Positions 15,778-21,404 of a stretch of DNA of 28,566 nt are shown piece by piece. The notes beneath the pieces are model-generated. The model was not told the DNA's origin. It saw only the letters and a program-made list of their open reading frames with translations, and made no database searches. The position numbers were made by a program, and so were the translations under genes. The first letter of the stretch is position 1, and every line of letters starts with the position of its first letter. Source of the DNA: CALXCT01 sp964422185 (GTDB taxonomy: Bacteria; Bacillota; Clostridia; Oscillospirales; Oscillospiraceae); NCBI GenBank assembly GCA_964422185.1, contig CAYRAG010000021.1, forward strand, positions 1-28,566, written 5' to 3'.

Positions 15778-16863
15778 ATGCTGGACACGCTCACCGGCAT
15801 TGAGAACCGGTACTCCGAGATAGAGGCACAGCTTGGCGCCCCGGAGACCTACGACGACCCGGATCTGGTGGCCAGGCTGAACCGGGAGCAGACGGAGCTG
15901 GCCCCCTTGGCGGAGGCCTGCCGGGCGTACCGGAGCGCGGAGCGCGACCGGGAGCAGGCGCTTGCCCTGATGTCCGACCCGGAGATGAAAGAGCTGGCGC
16001 AGGAGGAGTACGCCGCCGCCGGCGCGGAGCTGGAGCGGCTGGAGCACGAGCTGAAGCTTCTCCTGCTGCCCCGGGATCCGGACGACAGCCGGAATGTGAT
16101 CATGGAGATCCGGGCGGGAGTAGGCGGCGAGGAGGCCGCCCTGTTTGCCCACTCCCTCTTCCGGATGTACGCCATGTACGCGGCGCGGCGGGGCTGGAAG
16201 ATCGACATCAACAACGCCAATGAGACGGAGCTGGGCGGCATCCGGGAGATCTCCTTTGTCGTCGAGGGGGAGAGCGTCTGGTCCCGGATGAAATACGAGA
16301 GCGGCGTGCACCGGGTGCAGCGGGTGCCGGAGACGGAATCCGGCGGCCGGGTGCATACCTCCACCGCCACCGTGGCCGTGCTGCCGGAGCGGGAGATGGC
16401 GGATGTGACGCTGGATCCCGCGGATGTGGAGATGCAGGTGTTCCGCTCCTCCGGCGCCGGAGGCCAGCATGTGAACAAGACCTCCTCCGCCGTGCGGCTG
16501 ATCCACAGGCCCACCGGCACGGTGGTGGAATGCCAGCAGGAGCGCAGCCAGTTCCAGAACCGGGACAGGGCGATGCGCATTCTGGCGTCCATTCTGTACC
16601 AGCGGGAGCAGGAGCGCCTGAGCAGCGCCATCTCGGATCAGCGCCGCAGCCAGGTGGGCAGCGGCATGCGCAACGAGCGCATCCGCACCTATAACTTCCC
16701 CCAGGGCCGCGTGACGGATCACCGGGTCGGCCTGACCCTGTACCGGCTGGACGCCGTCATGGACGGCGATCTGGATGAGATCATCGACACCCTGGCGACG
16801 GCGGATCAGGCCGAGCGTCTGAAACACGCCCAGGACGCGCCGCCCGGGGGCCGGGAAGCCTGA
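15778..16863 (+). CDS. prfA: Peptide chain release factor 1
   Basis: This class I release factor recognises UAA and UAG and hydrolyses peptidyl-tRNA. The 361-residue protein has the GGQ motif in SGAGGQHVNKTSSAVRL at residues 228-230 and the RF1-type C-terminal IRTYNFPQGRVTDHRVGLTL, which separates it from RF2. The stop-codon tripeptide region reads RVPETESGGR, so the PxT motif is PET. The start ATG 15778 has AAAGGAGAG about eight bases upstream. No prmC methyltransferase gene follows. tsaC comes next, 18 bases downstream, a pairing common in Clostridia. Confidence 0.97.
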   Translation: MLDTLTGIENRYSEIEAQLGAPETYDDPDLVARLNREQTELAPLAEACRAYRSAERDREQALALMSDPEMKELAQEEYAAAGAELERLEHELKLLLLPRDPDDSRNVIMEIRAGVGGEEAALFAHSLFRMYAMYAARRGWKIDINNANETELGGIREISFVVEGESVWSRMKYESGVHRVQRVPETESGGRVHTSTATVAVLPEREMADVTLDPADVEMQVFRSSGAGGQHVNKTSSAVRLIHRPTGTVVECQQERSQFQNRDRAMRILASILYQREQERLSSAISDQRRSQVGSGMRNERIRTYNFPQGRVTDHRVGLTLYRLDAVMDGDLDEIIDTLATADQAERLKHAQDAPPGGREA

Positions 16864-16881
16864 GAGGGGGAGGCGCACGGC

Positions 16882-17508
16882 GTGGGAACGGAACTTCTGC
16901 AAAAAGACGATCTCGCCCGGGCGGCGCAGCTGCTGCGGGCGGGAAGACTGGTGGCGGTGCCGACGGAGACCGTGTACGGACTGGCGGCGGACGCCTTTCA
17001 GCCGCGGGCGGTGGAGCGGATCTACGCGGCGAAGGGCCGTCCGGAGGCCAAACCGCTTAATGTGCTGGTGGACGGGATGGAGATGGTGCAGCGCGTGTGC
17101 GCGGACATCCCGCCTCTGGCGTACGACCTGGCCGCGGCGTTCTGGCCGGGCCCCCTGACCCTGATCCTGCGGGGAAACGGCACACTGCCGCCGGTGGTGG
17201 CGGCGGGGGGCGCCACCCAGGGGGTGCGCTGCCCGGATCAGCCTCAGACCCTGGAGCTCATCCGGCGCCTGGGCAGTCCCCTGGCCGCCCCCTCCGCGAA
17301 TCTCTCCGGACGGCCCAGCCCCAAAACGGCCCGGGAAGTGCTGGACGCCCTGGACGGCGCGATAGACGCCGTGCTGGACGGCGGAACCTGCGCGGTGGGC
17401 GTGGAGTCCACCATCCTGGATCTGACGGCGCCGCGGCCGCGCATCCTGCGAAGCGGCGGCCTGAGCCGGGAGGCCATCGAGAAAGTCGCGGGGCCGGTGG
17501 AATGCTGA
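16882..17508 (+). CDS. tsaC: L-threonylcarbamoyladenylate synthase (YrdC/Sua5 family)
   Basis: This enzyme makes threonylcarbamoyl-AMP from threonine, bicarbonate and ATP for the t6A37 modification of ANN-decoding tRNAs. The 208-residue protein is a single YrdC domain. Visible motifs are GRLVAVPTETVYGLAADAF, IYAAKGRPEAKPLNVLV, WPGPLTLIL, VRCPDQP, PLAAPSANLSGRPSPKTA and GVESTILDL. It lacks the long C-terminal Sua5 domain. GTG 16882 is supported by GGGGGAGG eight bases upstream. No clear terminator follows. Confidence 0.95.
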   Translation: MGTELLQKDDLARAAQLLRAGRLVAVPTETVYGLAADAFQPRAVERIYAAKGRPEAKPLNVLVDGMEMVQRVCADIPPLAYDLAAAFWPGPLTLILRGNGTLPPVVAAGGATQGVRCPDQPQTLELIRRLGSPLAAPSANLSGRPSPKTAREVLDALDGAIDAVLDGGTCAVGVESTILDLTAPRPRILRSGGLSREAIEKVAGPVEC

Positions 17509-17745
17509 GCGCCGCCCGCCGGATCCATTCGGCCAGGCCGGGAAAGGAGACTTTCGCCCGGCAGTTCCCGCGGAGTTTCGCGGCGGAGAAATTCTTTCTG
17601 CCGGGTGCGGATTCCCGGGCCCCGATCCCGCCGCTCAGACACGGGGAAGCCGTCACGCGGGGCACGGAAAACCGGGGGAAAGAGGACAAAAAGTTCGAAT
17701 TATAGGCGTTATTTAGGAGAAAACAGGATATTTGCAAAATATTCG
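17509..17745. other. Gap between tsaC and the transposase-domain gene
   Basis: This gap of about 237 bases has no recognised gene. A hairpin at 17537-17562 (GCCGGGAAAG paired with CTTT-CG-CCCGGC) lacks a T run, so it is not a clear terminator. A 67-codon ORF (17502-17705) overlaps the tsaC stop but resembles nothing I know. The right end turns AT-rich and leads into the palindrome and promoter at 17728-17774. Confidence 0.4.
17728..17742. promoter_or_regulatory. AT-rich palindrome before the transposase-domain gene promoter
   Basis: ATATTT-GCA-AAATAT is a perfect inverted repeat ending three bases before the -35 box at 17746. It may be an operator or an activator site. Confidence 0.4.
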
Positions 17746-17774
17746 TTGCAATGATTCGCGTGAAGTGATAAAAT
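17746..17774 (+). promoter_or_regulatory. Promoter of the transposase-domain gene
   Basis: TTGCAA (17746-17751) and TAAAAT (17769-17774) have a 17-base spacer. Both hexamers are identical to those of the ATPase promoter at 7129-7157. The predicted start is near 17781, about 50 bases before ATG 17833. Confidence 0.65.
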
Positions 17775-17832
17775 ACGGACGGCCAGAGACGGCGCCTGCG
17801 CCGCAGGAATGGCCAGGTTGGAGGTACGAGAC

Positions 17833-18273
17833 ATGCGCCAGGACGGGGACAAAAATCAACAGAGCATGGACAGCGACGAAAAGTTCGCCGCAACAGTCCA
17901 CCTGGATATGGAAAACAGGTGGGTGCGGCTGAGCAGGATTATCCCGTGGGACAGCATTGAGGAGATCTATGTGCAATCCATGAGCCTGGATACCGGCCGC
18001 CCGGCCATCCCGGCCCGTATCGCGTTCGGCGCACTCTTCATCAAGGAGATGGAGGGCTTAACCGATCGGGAGTGTGTGCGGGAGATCCAGGAGAACCCGT
18101 ACATGCAGCACTTTCTCGGACTGGAGCAGTTCCAGTACACACCGCTGTTCAGCGCCTCCGCGATGTCGAGGTTTCGCAAACGCTTCCCGGAGGAGTTGAT
18201 GGACAAGATGAGGGAGTGCATCCGCACCGGGAAGTGGCCGGAGGACACAGACGCCGCGGGAAATCCGGAGTAA
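17833..18273 (+). CDS. Stand-alone transposase N-terminal (DUF772-type) domain protein
   Basis: This 146-residue protein matches only the N-terminal region of IS1182/IS5-type transposases: RPAIPARIAFGALFIKEMEG, LTDRECVREIQENPYMQHFL, and LFSASAMSRFRKRFPEE. The DDE catalytic domain that should follow is absent. The reading frame ends in a TAA soon after an acidic linker (PEDTDAAGNPE), and no remaining transposase sequence is visible before coaE at 18417. ATG 17833 is chosen because GGAGG lies eight bases upstream. It also has a good promoter and an upstream palindrome, and no terminal inverted repeats were seen. It is either a truncated insertion-sequence remnant that keeps its expression signals or a domesticated DNA-binding domain. 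I cannot decide between them from sequence alone. Confidence 0.65.
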   Translation: MRQDGDKNQQSMDSDEKFAATVHLDMENRWVRLSRIIPWDSIEEIYVQSMSLDTGRPAIPARIAFGALFIKEMEGLTDRECVREIQENPYMQHFLGLEQFQYTPLFSASAMSRFRKRFPEELMDKMRECIRTGKWPEDTDAAGNPE

Positions 18274-18416
18274 CATCGCCCGGGCCGTGTGCGGCGGCGG
18301 GAGGCCGGGCGAACTGATCCGGTGCGGGATGGAGACCCGGAAAAGGTCGGAGCGGCGGCGAACCCGGGATGGCCGCGGGAATACGCCGGCATCCGTCAAC
18401 AGGAGGAGGATATGCC

Positions 18417-19019
18417 ATGGTCGTCATCGGGATCACAGGCCCCACGGGGGCGGGGAAAACCACCGCGCTGCGGGAGCTTGAGGCGCTGGGCGGCGAGATC
18501 ATTGACGCGGACGAGGTCTATCACCGGCTGACCGGCACGAGTGTGCCCCTGCGCAGAGCGCTGGAGGAGCGCTTCGGGCAGGTGTACACCCCGGACGGGG
18601 AACTGGATCGCAAGAAGCTGGGCTCCGTGGTCTTTGAGGACGCGGCCGCCCTGGCGGATCTGAACGCCATCACGCACCGGTTTGTGGGGGAGGAGATTGA
18701 CCGGATCCTGGACAGGGCGAGACAGGCCGGACGGCCCGCCGCGGCCATCGACGCCATACTGCTCATTGAGTCCGGCGTGGCGGAGAAATGTGACGCGCTG
18801 GTGGCGGTGCTGGCGCCTGAGGAGGATCGGATCCGGAGAATCATCGCCCGGGAGGGCATCTCGGAGGAGTACGCCCGATCCCGGGTGCGCGCCCAGAAAG
18901 GCGAGGACTTTTTCCTGGCGCACTGCGAGTATATCCTGAGGAATGACGGCTCTGACCCCGCGGCGTTCGCCGCCAGAGCCAGAGCGCTGTTTGAGCAGAT
19001 CATTTCAGACGCGAACTGA
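18417..19019 (+). CDS. coaE: Dephospho-CoA kinase
   Basis: This enzyme performs the last step of coenzyme A synthesis, phosphorylating dephospho-CoA at the 3'-hydroxyl with ATP. The 200-residue protein starts with MVVIGITGPTGAGKTTALRE (Walker A), then IIDADEVYHRLT and the DGELDRKKLGSVVF block. LLIESGVAEKCD and the lid region RIRRIIAREGISEEYARSRVRAQ follow, typical of CoaE. ATG 18417 follows AGGAGGAGG at seven bases, and the longer in-frame reading has no such site. Gene order before the M18 aminopeptidase is typical of Oscillospiraceae-type genomes. No separate promoter was recognised in the 143 bases upstream. Confidence 0.93.
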   Translation: MVVIGITGPTGAGKTTALRELEALGGEIIDADEVYHRLTGTSVPLRRALEERFGQVYTPDGELDRKKLGSVVFEDAAALADLNAITHRFVGEEIDRILDRARQAGRPAAAIDAILLIESGVAEKCDALVAVLAPEEDRIRRIIAREGISEEYARSRVRAQKGEDFFLAHCEYILRNDGSDPAAFAARARALFEQIISDAN

Positions 19020-19042
19020 GCACGACAGAGGAGGTTGTCTCG

Positions 19043-20458
19043 ATGGAAAAAAATGAGGAGAAGACCCTGGGGGATCAGAAGCGGGAACAGCTGCTCTACC
19101 AGCAGAAGAACGGCTACGACCGTCTGCCCCCGGAAGAGGAGGAGGCGGTACAGGCGTACTGCGAGTCCTATAAGAAGTTTCTCAACCGCAGCAAGACCGA
19201 GCGGGAGTGCGCCGCCAGCGCCGCGGCCATGGCCGAGTCAAAGGGATTTAAGCCCTACCTCCGTGGCGGGAAGATGGAGCCGGGCGACCGGCTGTACTTC
19301 GTCAACCGGAACAAGGCCCTGATGCTGGCGGTCATCGGGAAGCGGAGCCTGGGGGAGGGTGCCAACATCTGCGCCGCCCACATCGACTCCCCGCGGCTGG
19401 ATCTCAAGCCGAATCCCCTGTATGAGGACAGCGAGCTGGCGTTTCTCAAGACCCACTACTACGGCGGGCTGCGCAAGTACCAGTGGGTGGCCATCCCCCT
19501 GGAGCTGCACGGCGTGGTTGTCCTGAAAGACGGGAATATCGTCAATGTGTCCATCGGGGGAGACCCCGGCGACCCGGTTCTGACCGTGGATGACCTGCTG
19601 CCCCACCTGAGCCGGGAGCAGTCCAAGAAGACCCTGGCTGAGGGCATCACGGGAGAGCAGCTCAACCTGCTGGTCGGCAGCCGCCCGTTTGCGGACGACA
19701 AGGGAAAGGACAGGGTGAAGCTGGCGGTTCTGGATCTGCTCCACCAGAAATACGGGATTGTGGAGGAGGACTTCCTCTCCGCGGAGCTCTCCGCCGTCCC
19801 CGGTTTCCAGGCCAGGGATGTGGGCCTGGATCGCTCCATGATCGGATCCTACGGCCATGACGACAGAGTCTGCGCCTACGCCGCCCTGTCCGCCATTCTG
19901 GATATCGGCACCCCCGAACGCACGGCGGTGTGCGTCCTGGCGGACAAGGAGGAGATCGGCTCCATGGGCGTGTCCGGCATGCAGTCCGCCGCGTTCGACC
20001 ACTTCATGGAAGATCTGTGCGAGAGCGAGGAGGTGGCGCTGCGGCTCTGCCTGGAGAACTCGTTCTGCCTGTCCGCCGATGTGACGGCCGCCTTTGACCC
20101 CAACTTCCCGGATGTGTACGAGAAGCGCAACAGCGCCAGGGTGAACTACGGCGTGGGCCTGTGCAAGTACACCGGCTCCGGCGGCAAGAGCGGCGCGTCC
20201 GACGCGGCGGCGGAGATCGTCTCCTATATCCGCCGGGTGCTGGACAGAGCCGGCGTGATCTGGCAGATGGCGGAGCTGGGCAAAGTGGACGCCGGCGGCG
20301 GCGGCACGGTCGCCCTGTATATGGCGGACAGAGGCATTGACACGCTGGACGCCGGCGTGCCCGTGCTGTCCATGCACTCCCCCTACGAGACCGTGGGCAA
20401 GCTGGACTGCTATATGACCTACAAGGCGTGCAGAGCCGTCTACGAGTCCGAGGAGTAG
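19043..20458 (+). CDS. M18 family zinc aminopeptidase
   Basis: This 471-residue cytoplasmic dinuclear-zinc exopeptidase of the M18 (aspartyl aminopeptidase/ApeA) family removes N-terminal residues from peptides. Metal and catalytic blocks are in the expected order: AAHIDSPRLDLKP, SYGHDDRVCAYAA, VLADKEEIGSMG, LSADVTAAFDPNFPDVYE and the C-terminal VLSMHSPYETVGKLD. The length fits the family. ATG 19043 has GAGGAGG-type sequence upstream (AGAGGAGGTTGTCTCG). It follows coaE after 23 bases and is ended by the strong hairpin at 20484-20530. Substrate preference (Asp/Glu or broader) cannot be read from these motifs. Confidence 0.94.
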   Translation: MEKNEEKTLGDQKREQLLYQQKNGYDRLPPEEEEAVQAYCESYKKFLNRSKTERECAASAAAMAESKGFKPYLRGGKMEPGDRLYFVNRNKALMLAVIGKRSLGEGANICAAHIDSPRLDLKPNPLYEDSELAFLKTHYYGGLRKYQWVAIPLELHGVVVLKDGNIVNVSIGGDPGDPVLTVDDLLPHLSREQSKKTLAEGITGEQLNLLVGSRPFADDKGKDRVKLAVLDLLHQKYGIVEEDFLSAELSAVPGFQARDVGLDRSMIGSYGHDDRVCAYAALSAILDIGTPERTAVCVLADKEEIGSMGVSGMQSAAFDHFMEDLCESEEVALRLCLENSFCLSADVTAAFDPNFPDVYEKRNSARVNYGVGLCKYTGSGGKSGASDAAAEIVSYIRRVLDRAGVIWQMAELGKVDAGGGGTVALYMADRGIDTLDAGVPVLSMHSPYETVGKLDCYMTYKACRAVYESEE

Positions 20459-20483
20459 AGCGCCCCGCGCACGGAGAAAGAAC

Positions 20484-20530
20484 AACAGCCATGAACGCAG
20501 ACGGTGTCCTGCGTTCATGGCTGTTTTCCT
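20484..20530. terminator. Strong intrinsic terminator between convergent genes
   Basis: A 17-pair perfect stem (20484-20500 with 20509-20525) and an eight-base loop are followed by TTTTCC on the plus strand. It lies between the aminopeptidase stop and the convergent molybdoenzyme small-subunit stop at 20561. On the minus strand the stem is followed by GTTCTTTC, so it may act both ways. Confidence 0.85.
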
Positions 20531-20560
20531 GTGGTTCGGACGGGCCCGTGCGCCCGGCGG

Positions 20561-21403
20561 CTATCCGGCGGTCAGGGCGAATTCACCCAGATAGAGGCTC
20601 TCCTCCAGCTGGACGGTCACAGTCTGTACCGCGCCGCTGTCCCCGAAAAAACTGACCTGATACGATCCCGGGCGGAGCGAATCGAATTTGAACTCGCCGT
20701 ACGGGTTCGTTCTCTGCTCCTGGATAGGAATGCCGTCCTGGGCGAGGGTGACGAGGCAGCCCTCCGCGCAGTCCTCCGTTCCCCAGCCGATCCGGACGAC
20801 GGTGCCGCCCAGAAACAGGCTGTTCCAGCGGGACAGGTGCCTGATGTACAGGGCGCTGCCGCAGGCCTCGTGCGCCGCGTCCAGCGGCGCCAGATCCCCG
20901 GCGGCCACCCGTTTTGCCATCTCCTCCGGCCGGGTGTACTCCATGCTCAGCGCTCTCAGCGGACAGGCCTGGACGCAGCGGGGCTCGCGCCAGCCCTCGT
21001 CCAGCAGGTGCGCGCAGAAAGTGCATTTCTGGGAGACGCCCTGCTCCTCGTTGTAGCTGATTTTCCCAAACGGACACAGCCGGGACAGGTCGCCCATCCC
21101 CTTCGCTTTTTCCGGGTCAATGAGCACCACGCCGTCCTCCCGGCGGAAGACGGCCCCGTTCCCGTGTTCCACACAGGGGGCGTGCTCGCAGTGGCCGCAG
21201 GGCTCTGTGAGATACGAGACATCCACCATGGGAAACTGGCCCCGCACCCGCTCGGTGGTGGTCAGCCAGTACTGCTGATGCAGCTTCTGAGGCAGTGTCA
21301 CCGGGGAGAAGTCATTCCCCACATGCTCGTCCTTGCAGGCGTGGAGGCAGTTGAAGCAGCCGATGCACTTCTCCGGATCGAAGATAAAATACCTGCGTTT
21401 CAA
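20561..21403 (-). CDS. Iron-sulfur small subunit of a transhydroxylase-type molybdoenzyme
   Basis: This 280-residue electron-transfer subunit matches the beta subunit of pyrogallol-phloroglucinol transhydroxylase in layout. Twelve cysteines (13, 16, 19, 23, 69, 72, 77, 110, 127, 130, 143, 147) can hold three [4Fe-4S] clusters. The motifs are CIGCFNCLHAC, CGHCEHAPC, CPFGK, CTFC and CVQACP. After residue 195 comes a small beta domain of the Cna_B/transthyretin type (NPYGEFKFDSLRPGSYQVSF). No signal peptide or membrane anchor is present, so it is cytoplasmic. The start is TTG 21403, one base after the large-subunit stop, with AAAGGGGG eight bases upstream. TTG 21436 is a weaker alternative. It is coupled to the large subunit. 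Confidence 0.85.
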   Translation of the reverse strand: MKRRYFIFDPEKCIGCFNCLHACKDEHVGNDFSPVTLPQKLHQQYWLTTTERVRGQFPMVDVSYLTEPCGHCEHAPCVEHGNGAVFRREDGVVLIDPEKAKGMGDLSRLCPFGKISYNEEQGVSQKCTFCAHLLDEGWREPRCVQACPLRALSMEYTRPEEMAKRVAAGDLAPLDAAHEACGSALYIRHLSRWNSLFLGGTVVRIGWGTEDCAEGCLVTLAQDGIPIQEQRTNPYGEFKFDSLRPGSYQVSFFGDSGAVQTVTVQLEESLYLGEFALTAG

Positions 21404-21404
21404 C

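Noticed and set aside
17537..17562. Hairpin after tsaC as a terminator
   Set aside because: The stem has a two-base bulge and no T run follows on either strand, so termination is not supported.
17502..17705. 67-codon ORF overlapping the tsaC stop
   Set aside because: It has a weak ribosome site, Arg/Pro-rich low-information sequence and no known family. It is probably chance in a GC-rich gap.
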